This document shows positions 18,132 through 27,942 of a stretch of 64,000 bases of DNA, piece after piece. Origin of the DNA: Paracoccus litorisediminis. Its GTDB lineage: Bacteria > Pseudomonadota > Alphaproteobacteria > Rhodobacterales > Rhodobacteraceae. The stretch covers positions 124,001-188,000 of the forward strand of contig NZ_WMIG01000002.1 of assembly GCF_009711205.1 (NCBI RefSeq). The letters run 5' to 3'. The translations under genes and the position numbers were made by a program. Below the pieces are notes generated by a model. That model did no database searches, was not told where the DNA came from, and saw only the letters and a list, made by a program, of their open reading frames with translations. Position 1 is the stretch's first letter. Each line of letters opens with the position of its first letter.

Positions 18132-19604
18132 ATGCTGCAGAAATTCTTGCAAGCGGCGGCTTTGTCCGCCCTTCTGGCTGCGCCCGCGCTGGCGGCGCAG
18201 GACACCATCACCCTTGGCATGGTGCTTGAGCCGCCCCATCTCGACCCGACCGGAGGCGCTGCCGCTGCCATCGACGAGGTGGTCTATGCCAATCTGTTTC
18301 AGGGCCTGACCCGCATCGGCCCCGATGGCAGCGTCCAGCCCGACCTTGCCTCCAGCTGGGACGTCGAGGATGGCGGCAAGGCCTATGTCTTTCACCTGCA
18401 GCCCGGCGTGACCTTCCATGACGGCAGCGCCTTCGATGCGCAGGATGTGATCTTTTCGCTGGACCGGGCGCGCGCGACGGACAGTACCAATGCGCAGAAG
18501 AACCTGTTCGAAGGCATCGACAGGATCGAGGCGCTGGACCCGCAAACCGTCCGTGTCAGTCTGAAGGCCGCCGATGGCGCATTTCCCTTCAAGATGGCCT
18601 GGGGCGATGCGGTGATGGTCGATCAGGCGAACATCCCCCAGATCGCCACACATCCGATCGGCACCGGCCCGTTCCAGCTTGGCGAATGGAAGCAGGGCGA
18701 CCACATCACGCTGCAAGCCTATGACGGCTACTGGGGCAAGAAACCGGCGCTGAAAACCGCGACCTTCCGCTTCATCCCCGACCCGACCGCCGCCTTTGCC
18801 GCAATGATGGCGGGCGATATCGACGCCTTCCCGATCTATCCGGCACCGGAAACCCTGCCCCAGTTGCAGGCCGATCCCCGCTTCAAGGTGCTTGTCGGCA
18901 CGACCGAGGGCGAAACCATCCTTGCGATGAACCACAAGAACCCAGCGCTGGCCAATGCCAAGGTCCGCGCCGCCATTGCCCATGCCATCAACCGTCAGGA
19001 CCTGATCGATGGCGCGATGTTTGGCTATGGCACGCCCATCGGCACGCATTTCGCGCCGCACAATCCCGATTACATCGACCTGACCGCGCAATCGGCCTTC
19101 GATCCCGATCAGGCCAAGACCCTGCTGGCCGAAGCTGGCGTCACCGACCTGACCCTGCGCCTTGCCCTGCCGCCGCCGCCCTATGCCCGCCGCGGGGGCG
19201 AGATCGTCGCAGCCCAGCTGCGCGCCATAGGTATCCAGACCCAGATCACCAACATGGAATGGGCGCAATGGCTTGAGCAGGTGTTCAAGAATGCCGATTA
19301 CGACCTGACCATCATCAGCCATGTCGAGCCGATGGATATCGGCATCTATGGCCGCCCCGGCTATTATTTCAATTACGACAACCCGGCCTTCAACGAGGTG
19401 ATGGACAAGCTGTCCGCCGCCACCGACGCGGCCCAGCGTTCCGACCTGCTGAAACAGGCGCAGCAGATCATCGCCGATGATCATGCCAATGCCTTCCTGT
19501 TCCAGCTGGCCAAGACCGGTGTCGCAAAAGCCCAGATCGAGGGCTTGTGGGAAAACGCCCCAATGCCCGCCAACGACCTGACCGAGGTTCGCTGGGCGGA
19601 CTGA
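18132..19604 (+). CDS. Peptide/opine-type ABC transporter substrate-binding protein (family 5)
   Basis: 490 aa periplasmic protein with a signal peptide (residues 1-22, cleavage after LAA). Family-5 landmarks are ITLGMVLEPPHLDPT, YANLFQGLTRIGPDGSVQPDLA, YVFHLQPGVTFHDGSAFDAQDV, HPIGTGPFQLGEWKQGD and YDGYWG. These proteins deliver di- or oligopeptides, nickel or related solutes. GGAGGAAAC precedes the start. No permease follows; the matching permeases and ATPase are most likely the set at 26.2-29.5 kb, which has no binding protein of its own (inference). Confidence 0.9.
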   Translation: MLQKFLQAAALSALLAAPALAAQDTITLGMVLEPPHLDPTGGAAAAIDEVVYANLFQGLTRIGPDGSVQPDLASSWDVEDGGKAYVFHLQPGVTFHDGSAFDAQDVIFSLDRARATDSTNAQKNLFEGIDRIEALDPQTVRVSLKAADGAFPFKMAWGDAVMVDQANIPQIATHPIGTGPFQLGEWKQGDHITLQAYDGYWGKKPALKTATFRFIPDPTAAFAAMMAGDIDAFPIYPAPETLPQLQADPRFKVLVGTTEGETILAMNHKNPALANAKVRAAIAHAINRQDLIDGAMFGYGTPIGTHFAPHNPDYIDLTAQSAFDPDQAKTLLAEAGVTDLTLRLALPPPPYARRGGEIVAAQLRAIGIQTQITNMEWAQWLEQVFKNADYDLTIISHVEPMDIGIYGRPGYYFNYDNPAFNEVMDKLSAATDAAQRSDLLKQAQQIIADDHANAFLFQLAKTGVAKAQIEGLWENAPMPANDLTEVRWAD

Positions 19605-19610
19605 CCCACG

Positions 19611-19650
19611 TTTTCTTCGTTTCTGAAATACCCCAGCGGCGCTGCCCCCG
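19611..19650. repeat. Intergenic T-rich/GC-palindrome element, diverged copy 3
   Basis: TTTTCTTCGTTTCTGAAATA followed by CCCC and GGCGCTGCCCCCGGGCGG, a variant of the elements at 15051 and 32069. It lies between two convergent stop codons and may help terminate both transcripts. Confidence 0.45.
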
Positions 19651-19662
19651 GGCGGTGCCCGT

Positions 19663-20577
19663 TCAGTTCTTCAGCACGATGCAGCGCCCGCCGAAACTGC
19701 GCAGGCGCGAGCAGAAGGCATAGGCCTCGGTCCGCGAGGAATAGCCGATCTGCGCGGTATAGACCCTACGCGGCCCACCCGAGATCTTGCGCCGCACATA
19801 GCTGATCCGCTTGCCGCCAAGGATCGGGCGCAGGGTCTTGTTCAGACGCGAGACCTGGCTGTTGACTCCGGACTGGCTGGGATGGGTGGCAACGATCACG
19901 CCCCAGGGCCAGACACGCTCGGGCGTCTTGAACTCGCGCAGCTTGCGGCTGGCGGCCAGATCGATGCAGGCGGGCAGGAACGGGCGCTGCTTGTCCAGCC
20001 GCAGGTCCATCTCCTTGGGCGGGCTGTCGCGCCAGACGGCGGCAGTCATCCCCGTGATCGCCTGCACGTAATCCTGCGTCTCCCAGGGCAGGCCACCGCC
20101 ATTCGAGACATAGCGCGAGGCGCGGTTTTCGCCGCCGTTATAGGCGACCGCTGCCAACCCGATATTGCCGAAACCGTCGGTCAGGCTGCGCAGATAGCGG
20201 GCCGAGGCGGCAATCGCCTTGGCCGGATTGAACGGATCGTCCAGCCCAACCATCTCGGCGGTGCCCGGCATGAACTGGGCGATGCCCTGCGCGCCGACCG
20301 GACTGATCGCACCGGGCTCGAACAGGCTTTCCTTCCACAGAAGCCGGGCAAAGAAATGCGGATCGATGCCGTTATGCCCCGCCGCGCGCTCAATTGCAGA
20401 ACAGACATCGGGCACGTAATTCGCGACCGAGATGCAGTAGCGCCCGTCATCCGTGCAGCGGCTTTTCGGCGAGGAGACCTGTGGTGCAGGCGTCCCGTTC
20501 ACCGCGTCCACGGCCTCATAGGCCCCGACCTGGGCGGCTGAAAAGGCGGCAATAAGGGCGATGACCAGAAAACGCAT
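19663..20577 (-). CDS. Lytic transglycosylase (SLT domain) with C-terminal SPOR-like domain
   Basis: 304 aa with a signal peptide (residues 1-19). The SLT domain covers about residues 60-165: the catalytic Glu is in LLWKESLFEPGAISPVGAQG, followed by GIAQFMPGTAEMVGL and VAYNGGENRASRY, the usual ES / GLMQ-like / AYN motifs. The last 80 residues (RVYTAQIGYSSRTEAYAF) look like a SPOR peptidoglycan-binding domain, with two Cys that could pair. It would cleave murein glycan strands in the periplasm. Confidence 0.88.
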   Translation of the reverse strand: MRFLVIALIAAFSAAQVGAYEAVDAVNGTPAPQVSSPKSRCTDDGRYCISVANYVPDVCSAIERAAGHNGIDPHFFARLLWKESLFEPGAISPVGAQGIAQFMPGTAEMVGLDDPFNPAKAIAASARYLRSLTDGFGNIGLAAVAYNGGENRASRYVSNGGGLPWETQDYVQAITGMTAAVWRDSPPKEMDLRLDKQRPFLPACIDLAASRKLREFKTPERVWPWGVIVATHPSQSGVNSQVSRLNKTLRPILGGKRISYVRRKISGGPRRVYTAQIGYSSRTEAYAFCSRLRSFGGRCIVLKN

Positions 20578-20661
20578 GAGTTACTCACAACGGCTGCACT
20601 GTGGCGCGGCCTTCAGTTAGCAGGAACCCGGCCCGATGAAAACCGCGGGCTGGGACGGATC

Positions 20662-21201
20662 TCAGGCCTGAGCCGCGGCCTTTCCGCCCACCTTTCCAGC
20701 AGGCGTAGACTTGCGCTCGGCCCTCTCGGCTTCCTTCACGCGGATCTTTTCGGCCTTTTCGGCCAGCTTGCGGCGCTTGTCCTCAAGCTTGGCGGCCTTT
20801 TCCTCCAGCTTGAGGCGGCGCTCCTCCAGCTTGTCGGCCTTGGTCGGCTTTGCGGGCTTCACCGGCTTCTCGGCACGGGCGGGTTTTTCAGCGTGGGCGG
20901 GCTTGGCCGGGGCTTCGTCACCTTCTGCCGCAGGCTCGACCACCTTGGCGGGTTTGGCCCGCTTGTCCTTTTTCGGGCGGGCCATCCGCGCCAGCTTCTC
21001 CTCGGAAGCGCGGTGCAGCGCCTGCGCCAGCTCTTTCCTGACGGCAGCCTCGGTCGCGGCGGCTTTCACCCCACGCAATTCCTTCATCAGCGCGGCCAGT
21101 GCGGCATCGTCCAGAAGTTTCAGCGCATCAGGTCGGGTCTGCTCGTTCGGCGCCTCGGGATTGGCCGGGGCTGCGGGTTTTTCTTGGGCATTCACGGCCA
21201 T
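20662..21201 (-). CDS. Lys/Ala/Glu-rich low-complexity protein, unknown function
   Basis: 179 aa, no signal peptide. Residues about 25-75 are an ordinary helical segment (LKLLDDAALAALMKELRG); residues 75-120 are a repetitive AEKPARAEKPVKPAKP stretch similar in composition to histone H1-like tails; residues 120-165 form a charged single helix or coiled coil (KLEERRLKLEEKAAKLEDKR). No family recognised. It could bind nucleic acid or act as a spacer; composition alone does not decide. It precedes the lytic transglycosylase gene on the same strand. Confidence 0.6.
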   Translation of the reverse strand: MAVNAQEKPAAPANPEAPNEQTRPDALKLLDDAALAALMKELRGVKAAATEAAVRKELAQALHRASEEKLARMARPKKDKRAKPAKVVEPAAEGDEAPAKPAHAEKPARAEKPVKPAKPTKADKLEERRLKLEEKAAKLEDKRRKLAEKAEKIRVKEAERAERKSTPAGKVGGKAAAQA

Positions 21202-21261
21202 TCAAACGTCCTCGTGGCAGGTCATGCGATGAATCTGCCATGCCACGGGAATCCGCTCCAG

Positions 21262-21291
21262 AAAAAACACCCCGGCCTTGCGACCGAGGTG
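21262..21291 (-). terminator. Rho-independent terminator after the L,D-transpeptidase gene
   Basis: On the leftward strand CACCTCGGTC-GCAA-GGCCGGGGTG folds with two G-U pairs and is followed by TTTTTT. The two positions are C/A mismatches on the other strand, so the leftward RNA is the one that folds. Confidence 0.85.
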
Positions 21292-21335
21292 CATTTCGTG
21301 GGCGTATTGTGGCCGGATTACGGCCAAAGCAGCCC

Positions 21336-22076
21336 TTAGGGGGCAGCCGTCGCGGTCGTGGTCTGTGCGGCGGGCACAAGATAGCCGTCCGGCGTCTGCA
21401 CAAGCTGGCCTTCCAGCGCGACGCTTTCCCCGTGCGAGCGCACCTTGACGCGGGTGCCCGAAGGGATCTCGCCGAACAGGTCCATCACGTCCTGGTTGAA
21501 CATGCGGATACAGCCGGCCGAGGTCGCCTTGCCGATGGACGAGGGGTCCATCGTGCCGTGGATGCGATACATCGTGTCACGGCCACCCTGATACAGGTAG
21601 AAGGCGCGCGACCCCAGCGGGTTGTCGATGCCACCCGGCAGGCCGTTTTTCAGCGGGCCATACAGGTCGGGCATGGTGCGCACCATGTTCGAGGTTGGCG
21701 TCCAGCTGGGCCATGCCTGCTTGCGGCCGATCGTTGCCCCGCCTGCGAAGTTCTTGCCGGCCTTGCCGACGGCGACACCGTAGCGCATCGCCTCGCCCGG
21801 CGCGATGACGTGGTAAAGGTAGCGCGCATAGGGATCGACGACGATCGTGCCCGGCGCCTCGGACCCATTATAGGCGACGCGTTGACGGGTGTTGCGGTCG
21901 GTCAGGTAGGCGTTGCGGACGGCGTGTATCTCGATCGGCTGTCCGTTGGGTCCGGAATCGGTACGGGCACCATAAACGCCACTGGCCACAGAGGACCGGG
22001 TTGGTGTCGTGGTCTGCGTGGGCGCACAGGCCGCAAGGCCCAGTCCCATCGCCAGCATCAGCGAGGCTAGTCGCAT
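21336..22076 (-). CDS. L,D-transpeptidase (YkuD family) lipoprotein
   Basis: 246 aa. The N-terminus is a lipoprotein signal (GLGLAAC, Cys at residue 17). The YkuD domain spans about residues 60-215 with the active-site pattern [20 protein letters not shown]: His and the catalytic Cys in SAGCIRM. Such enzymes form 3-3 crosslinks in peptidoglycan or tether outer-membrane proteins to it. It ends at its own terminator; the region upstream (22077-22390) holds a divergent small stress gene. Confidence 0.92.
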   Translation of the reverse strand: MRLASLMLAMGLGLAACAPTQTTTPTRSSVASGVYGARTDSGPNGQPIEIHAVRNAYLTDRNTRQRVAYNGSEAPGTIVVDPYARYLYHVIAPGEAMRYGVAVGKAGKNFAGGATIGRKQAWPSWTPTSNMVRTMPDLYGPLKNGLPGGIDNPLGSRAFYLYQGGRDTMYRIHGTMDPSSIGKATSAGCIRMFNQDVMDLFGEIPSGTRVKVRSHGESVALEGQLVQTPDGYLVPAAQTTTATAAP

Positions 22077-22307
22077 CGGGCTTTCCCTTCTTTACTCGGC
22101 TGCGCGACAAGGGCGCGGCCGGTGGCAGCAAAAAAGACATAGGAAAACAGGAATCGCCGAGCAGAGCGGATTCGAGTCTTATGTCTACAACAGTCGTCTG
22201 ACCCCGCCAGCCGTCAAGTGCAACCCTGCGCGAGCCGCTTTTTCGGTTAACCACTGTTGCTGTTTCGCTGAAAACGCGACGTTTCGAAAAAATTCCTGCA
22301 TCCCACG

Positions 22308-22332
22308 GGAACCGCAGACGAAATTGCGTGTT
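22308..22332 (+). promoter_or_regulatory. Possible ECF (EcfG/RpoE2-type) promoter
   Basis: GGAAC (22308-22312), an 18-nt spacer, then TT (22331-22332) fits the general-stress consensus GGAAC-N18/19-TT known from rhizobia. It lies about 55 nt upstream of a stress-type small membrane gene. Caution: not all Rhodobacteraceae have EcfG. Confidence 0.3.
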
Positions 22333-22390
22333 GAATGCGCGATCTGCGGCCGGAATGTCCGACTGCGGGTCTGAAACGAGGGAGCAGGAC

Positions 22391-22645
22391 ATGACAGTTA
22401 CCTCACTCATCATCACCCTGATCATCGGGGCGATTGCCGGTTGGCTCGCCAGTATGATCGTCAAGGGACACGGACAGGGCGTGCTGACGAACATCATCGT
22501 CGGCATCGTCGGCGCATTGATCGCCGGCTTCCTGTTCCCCGCATTCGGATTCGGTACCACCAGCCCGGTTCTGGGCTCGATCATTTCCTCGACCATCGGG
22601 GCAGTGATCCTGCTGTTGATCCTAAGGCTGATCAAACGCGCCTGA
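22391..22645 (+). CDS. GlsB/YeaQ/YmgE family small membrane protein
   Basis: 84 aa with three hydrophobic segments and the family glycine-rich pattern: GAIAGWLASMIVKGHGQG near the N-terminus, NIIVGIVGALIAGFLFP in the middle and IGAVILLLILRLIKRA at the end. These transglycosylase-associated proteins are induced by general stress in several bacteria; their biochemical role is not known. GGGAGCAGG precedes the start. Confidence 0.9.
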   Translation: MTVTSLIITLIIGAIAGWLASMIVKGHGQGVLTNIIVGIVGALIAGFLFPAFGFGTTSPVLGSIISSTIGAVILLLILRLIKRA

Positions 22646-22709
22646 GGGCGCAGCCCCCGTCAAGGGGACAAGAGTTTCCCGTCGTCAGCCGACGATGTGG
22701 CCGCCTGAA

Positions 22710-22733
22710 CCGGTTCGAGCCTGTTCGAACCGG
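22710..22733. repeat. Inverted repeat CCGGTTCGA / TCGAACCGG
   Basis: Nine-bp perfect inverted repeat with a 6-nt spacer, 65 nt after the small membrane gene. There is no T-run. It could be an operator or an RNA hairpin; no function can be assigned. Confidence 0.45.
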
Positions 22734-22823
22734 AAAGGGTGGCAGTTAACGATCGACGAAGTAAGTCGTGTCGCCCCGCACCGCGGGGCCGTCGGGAAGG
22801 GTCGGCATTTGCCGGCCAAGCGG

Positions 22824-22924
22824 GCCGGGCTGAACTGCACAAGTCTCCTCGTGCAGTCTCAGCCCGGCTTCAGCGAAAAACGCGCTGGAGCGTGTGAAAA
22901 AGGGGGCCACATGGCCCCCTTTTC
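22824..22924 (+). ncRNA. Candidate small RNA or structured 3' region with CTCCTC loop
   Basis: A long hairpin at 22824-22868 (10-bp stem GCCGGGCTGA/TCAGCCCGGC, then a 7-bp stem ACTGCAC/GTGCAGT with one bulged base) exposes the 10-nt loop AAGTCTCCTC. It is followed 28 nt later by a canonical terminator. A structured RNA with an anti-Shine-Dalgarno-like loop and terminator is the pattern of alphaproteobacterial regulatory RNAs, but no promoter was identified, so it could instead be the 3' end of the upstream mRNA. Confidence 0.4.
22897..22924. terminator. Bidirectional Rho-independent terminator
   Basis: Perfect 11-bp stem AAAAGGGGGCC / GGCCCCCTTTT with loop ACAT. A-run and T-run flank it on both sides, so it can end rightward transcription from 22.4 kb and leftward transcription of the D-amino-acid dehydrogenase gene, whose stop is 23 nt away. 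Confidence 0.9.
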
Positions 22925-22946
22925 GCATTTCGTCGGTTCCGGTTGT

Positions 22947-24248
22947 TCAGGCCCGCGCGGGCTGCATCGCCTTGCCCAGCTGGGCCTTGGCGCCTTTCTG
23001 GTAGCGCGCATAGCCCAGATCGGCAAATTCGATATCCGGCTTGCGCCCCGAGATCAGATCCGCCAGCAGCCGCCCCGAACCCGCTGACATGGTCCAGCCC
23101 AACGTGCCGTGGCCGGTGTTCAGGAACAGGTTCGCAATCGGCGTCGCGCCGACGATCGGCGTCCCGTCCGGCGTCATCGGGCGCAGGCCGGTCCAGAACT
23201 CGGCCTTGGCCGGATCGCCCGAGCCGCCAAACAGGTCGGTGACCGATTTCGTCAGCGTGGCGCGGCGGCGGTCGTTCAGGCTCAGATCATAGCCGGCGAT
23301 TTCGGCCAGACCGCCAACGCGGATGCGGTCGCCCAGACGGGTGATCGCGACCTTGTAGGTTTCATCCATCACGGTCGAAACCGGGGCGAGGCTTTCATCC
23401 TCGATCGGGATGGTCAGCGAATAGCCTTTCAGCGGATAGATCGGCAGTTTCAGGCCCAGATGGCGGACCATCAGCGGCGAATGCGGACCCATCGCCAGCA
23501 CATAACGATCGGCGGTCATGCGGCCCTGATCGGTGCGCACGGCGCTGATGCGGCCGCCCTCGGCCTCAAGCTCTTCGATGGTGACGCCCCAGCGGAAGGT
23601 GACGCCCAAAGCCGCCGCCATGTCCGACAGATTGTTGGTGAATTTGAAGCAATCGCCCGTCTCGTCGCCCGGCAGGCGCAGACCACCGACGATCATGTCG
23701 GCGGATTTCGCCAGACCCGGCTCGGCCGCGATGCAGCCCGCGCGGTCCAGAACCTCGAAGGGCACGCCATCAGCGCGCAGCACCTCGATATCCTTGCCCG
23801 CGCCGTCCATTTGTTCCTGCTTGCGGAAGACCTGCAGCGTGCCCTGAGTGCGCTCGTCGTAATGGATGCCTGTCTCGGCGCGCAGATCGCCAAGGCAGTC
23901 GCGGCTGTATTCGGCGATGCGGACCATGCGGCTTTTGTTCAAGGCATAGGCAGCGCTGGTGCAATTGGCCAGCATCTGCGCCAGCCAGCCCAGACGGTGC
24001 ATGTCCAGACGCGGTTGCAGGACCAGCGGCGCGTGACGCTGGAACATCCATTTCATCGCCTTCAGCGGAATGCCCGGCGCGGCCCAGGGCGACGAATAAC
24101 CGGGCGAGATCTCGCCGGCATTGGCATAGCTGGTTTCCAGTGCGGGGCCGGGCTGGCGGTCGATGACCGTCACCTCATGCCCGGCTTTCGCCAGATACCA
24201 GGCCGAGGTGACGCCGATCACACCTGCTCCCAGAACGATAACTTTCAT
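22947..24248 (-). CDS. dadA: D-amino acid dehydrogenase (DadA-type FAD oxidoreductase)
   Basis: 433 aa. The FAD-binding Rossmann motif opens the protein ([20 protein letters not shown], residues 3-22). [21 protein letters not shown] split around residue 50 and the C-terminal [14 protein letters not shown] and [16 protein letters not shown] are DadA hallmarks. It oxidises D-amino acids to keto acids at the inner membrane and passes electrons to the respiratory chain. The start at 24248 has AAAGG nine bases upstream; the long open frame further 5' is discarded because it has no homology pattern. No racemase gene is adjacent. Confidence 0.93.
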   Translation of the reverse strand: MKVIVLGAGVIGVTSAWYLAKAGHEVTVIDRQPGPALETSYANAGEISPGYSSPWAAPGIPLKAMKWMFQRHAPLVLQPRLDMHRLGWLAQMLANCTSAAYALNKSRMVRIAEYSRDCLGDLRAETGIHYDERTQGTLQVFRKQEQMDGAGKDIEVLRADGVPFEVLDRAGCIAAEPGLAKSADMIVGGLRLPGDETGDCFKFTNNLSDMAAALGVTFRWGVTIEELEAEGGRISAVRTDQGRMTADRYVLAMGPHSPLMVRHLGLKLPIYPLKGYSLTIPIEDESLAPVSTVMDETYKVAITRLGDRIRVGGLAEIAGYDLSLNDRRRATLTKSVTDLFGGSGDPAKAEFWTGLRPMTPDGTPIVGATPIANLFLNTGHGTLGWTMSAGSGRLLADLISGRKPDIEFADLGYARYQKGAKAQLGKAMQPARA

Positions 24249-24492
24249 CTGCGCGCGCCTTTCAGAAGGGATTGATGAAAAGATACGCCGAGTCGAGGAA
24301 ATGAATTCCCGATCTGCGGCGCTTTGCAGCAGGCTGTCGCAATTTTCTTCGCTAGATTGACGTTGATGACGTGAAATCTTCGCGAATATCTGAATAAGCC
24401 GGAAGATGTGCCCAAGATGGCAGGGGAATCGGGCAGCGGTTGCCGCCCGCCCGCGCTTTGCTAAGGTAAGGCCGAAGCAGAGGTCCCTCAGC

Positions 24493-26127
24493 ATGCCCGC
24501 CAAGCCAAGACAAAGCGCCTTCGCCCCGTTCCGCCACAAGGATTTCCGCCTGCTCTGGTCGGCAACGCTGATCTCGAATTTCGGGGGGCTGGTGCAATCG
24601 GTAGGCGCAGCGTGGATGATGACGCAGCTGACCGACTCGGCCACGTTGATCGCGCTGGTGCAGGCCTCGAACACGCTGCCGATCATGCTGTTCGCCCTGG
24701 CCTCGGGGGCGCTGGCCGACAATCTGGACCGCCGCACGCTGCTGCTGGGGGCGCAGATCTTCATGGCCATCATGTCGCTGCTGCTGGCGGTGCTGACATG
24801 GCAGGGCTGGATGACGCCGCTGTTGTTGCTGTCGCTGACCTTCCTGATCGGCGTCGGTCAGGCGATCTACAACCCGCCCTGGCAGGCCAGCATGGGCGAT
24901 CTGGTCCCGCGCGAGGATCTGCCGGCGGCGGTGACGATGAACTCGGTCGGCTTCAACCTGATGCGCAGTGTCGGCCCGGCGGTCGGCGGCATCATCACGG
25001 CGGCGTTCGGCGCGGCCGCGGCCTTTGCCGTCAATGCGGCCAGCTACATTCCGCTGCTGGGCGCGCTGCTAAGCTGGCATCCCAGAACCCCCGAGCGTCT
25101 GACCACGCGCGAGCCCTTCGTCTCGGCCGTGGGCGCGGGACTGCGCTATGTGCTGCTGTCTCCCAATCTGGTGCGGGTGCTGTCGCGAGGCGCCCTGTTC
25201 GGCTTTTCCGCCATCTCGATTCTGGCGCTGCTGCCGCTGGTGGCCAAGGCCCAGCCCGAGGGCGGCTCGATGCTGTTCGGGCTGCTGCTGGGCTGCTACG
25301 GGCTGGGCGCGATCTGCGGCGCGGTGGTCAACCCGCGCATCCGCGAGCGGATGAGTAATGAAAAAATCGTCCGGCTGGCGTTTCTGGGATTCGCCGGGGC
25401 GGCGCTGGTGCTGGCCTTTACCGACGGGGTCTGGCTGCATGCGCTGGCCATGCTGCCCGCCGGTGCCAGCTGGGTACTGGCGCTGTCGCTGTTCAACGTG
25501 ACGGTGCAACTGTCGACACCGCGCTGGGTGGTGGCGCGGGCCTTGGCCCTGTACCAGACCGCGACTTTCGGCGGCATGGCGGCGGGCAGCTGGATCTGGG
25601 GCATGATCGCATCAAGCCAAGGTATCCATACGGCGCTGGCCTGCGCGGCCTTGCCCCTGATCCTTGGCGCGCTGGTCGGACACTGGTTCAGTGCGCCGGA
25701 ATTCGGCACGGTCGATCTGGATCCGGTGAACCGCTTCCGCGAGCCGGAACTGCGGCTGGACCTGCGCGGGCGCTCGGGTCCGATCATGGTGCTGATCGAT
25801 TATCAGATCGCGCAGAAGGACGTGCCCGAATTCCTGCGCCTGATGGCCAAGCGGCGCGACATCCGCCGCCGCGACGGCGCGCGCAACTGGGCGCTGCTGC
25901 GCGATCTGGAGCATCCCGAATTGTGGTCGGAAAGCTACCATATCGCGACCTGGGACGAATATGTCCGCCACAACCTGCGTCGCACCAAGGCCGATTTCGA
26001 GACCTATGAGGAATTGCACCGCCTGCATTCCGGCGACAAACCTCCGGTCGTGCATCGCATGATCGAACGCCATTCCGTGGATTCCAGTGACGACCTGCCG
26101 CTGATCGGCAAACTGGAATTACCCTGA
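24493..26127 (+). CDS. MFS exporter (MFS_3/EntS-like) with C-terminal ABM-like domain
   Basis: 544 aa. Residues about 15-410 form an MFS core of roughly 10-12 membrane segments with [27 protein letters not shown] (the motif-A loop) and [17 protein letters not shown], like the EntS group of exporters. Residues about 435-520 are soluble: [34 protein letters not shown] and [15 protein letters not shown], resembling the dimeric alpha/beta-barrel fold of antibiotic-biosynthesis monooxygenases. This domain pairing is known in the family, but the substrate is unknown. It is divergent from dadA. Confidence 0.85.
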   Translation: MPAKPRQSAFAPFRHKDFRLLWSATLISNFGGLVQSVGAAWMMTQLTDSATLIALVQASNTLPIMLFALASGALADNLDRRTLLLGAQIFMAIMSLLLAVLTWQGWMTPLLLLSLTFLIGVGQAIYNPPWQASMGDLVPREDLPAAVTMNSVGFNLMRSVGPAVGGIITAAFGAAAAFAVNAASYIPLLGALLSWHPRTPERLTTREPFVSAVGAGLRYVLLSPNLVRVLSRGALFGFSAISILALLPLVAKAQPEGGSMLFGLLLGCYGLGAICGAVVNPRIRERMSNEKIVRLAFLGFAGAALVLAFTDGVWLHALAMLPAGASWVLALSLFNVTVQLSTPRWVVARALALYQTATFGGMAAGSWIWGMIASSQGIHTALACAALPLILGALVGHWFSAPEFGTVDLDPVNRFREPELRLDLRGRSGPIMVLIDYQIAQKDVPEFLRLMAKRRDIRRRDGARNWALLRDLEHPELWSESYHIATWDEYVRHNLRRTKADFETYEELHRLHSGDKPPVVHRMIERHSVDSSDDLPLIGKLELP

Positions 26128-26191
26128 TCCGCTGCAAGTCGTTGTCAGCAATGGCTTTACCGAATGCTGGCGGGCGTTTAGCTTGGCATGC

Positions 26192-27129
<938 letters not shown>

Positions 27130-27133
<4 letters not shown>

Positions 27134-27942
27134 GGCTGTCACTGGCGCTGGGGCTTTTGCTGACCGGCCTTGCGGTGCTGGCCGCGGGCCTGTCCTTTCT
27201 GTGGACGCCGGGCGATGTCACGCAGCTGGCGATTGCCGACAAGCTGCTGCCGCCCTCGGGCGAACATTGGCTGGGCACCGACCAGCTGGGCCGCGACATG
27301 CTGTCGATGATCATGGTGGGCGCGCGCACCTCGATCGCGGTGGCGCTGGTCGCGGTCGGCATCGGCATGGGGCTGGGCGTGCCGCTGGGGCTGATCGCGG
27401 CGGCGTTTCAGCGCAGCTGGCTGGATGAGATCATCATGCGCGGCAACGACCTGATCTTTGCCTTTCCCAGCCTTGTCATCGCCATCCTGATCACGGCGGC
27501 ATTCGGGCCATCGGCGGTGAATGCGATCATTGCCATCGGCATCTTCAACATCCCGGTCTTTGCCCGGATCACCCGCGGCTCGGCCCTGCCGATCTGGACG
27601 CTGGACTACATCCGCGCGGCCCGGGTCGCCGGCAAGGGCGCGGCGCGGATCAGCCTGCAGCATATCCTGCCCAATATCGCCAATATCCTGATCGTCCAGG
27701 GGACGATCCAGTTCAGCCTTGGCATTCTGGCCGAGGCCGGGCTGTCCTATGTCGGCCTTGGCGCGCAGCCCCCTACCCCCAGCTGGGGCCGCATGCTGGC
27801 CGAGGCGCAGACCATGATCTCACTGGCGCCGCATGTCGCCATCGTGCCCGGCCTTGCCATCGTGCTGACGGTGCTGGGACTGAACCTGTTGGGTGACGGG
27901 CTGCGCGATGCGCTGGACCCCAGATTGCGCGGTTCGCGATGA
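27130..27942 (+). CDS. Peptide ABC transporter permease, DppC-like
   Basis: 270 aa with about six hydrophobic segments. DppC/OppC landmarks: GEHWLGTDQLGRDMLSMIMVG-type segment near residue 45, the EAA loop YIRAARVAGKGAARISLQHI and the C-terminal GLGAQPPTPSWGRMLAEAQT. It is coupled by 4-nt overlaps to the genes on both sides and pairs with the DppB-like subunit in the membrane. Confidence 0.92.

Noticed and set aside
22701..22745. tRNA T-arm-like sequence GGTTCGA
   Set aside because: The flanking bases do not form a T stem, and no acceptor, D or anticodon arms are found on either strand. It is a simple inverted repeat.
26183..26191. TTG start for the DppB-like permease
   Set aside because: The ATG nine bases later gives the usual MQRYLLHRL N-terminus and is the more probable start.
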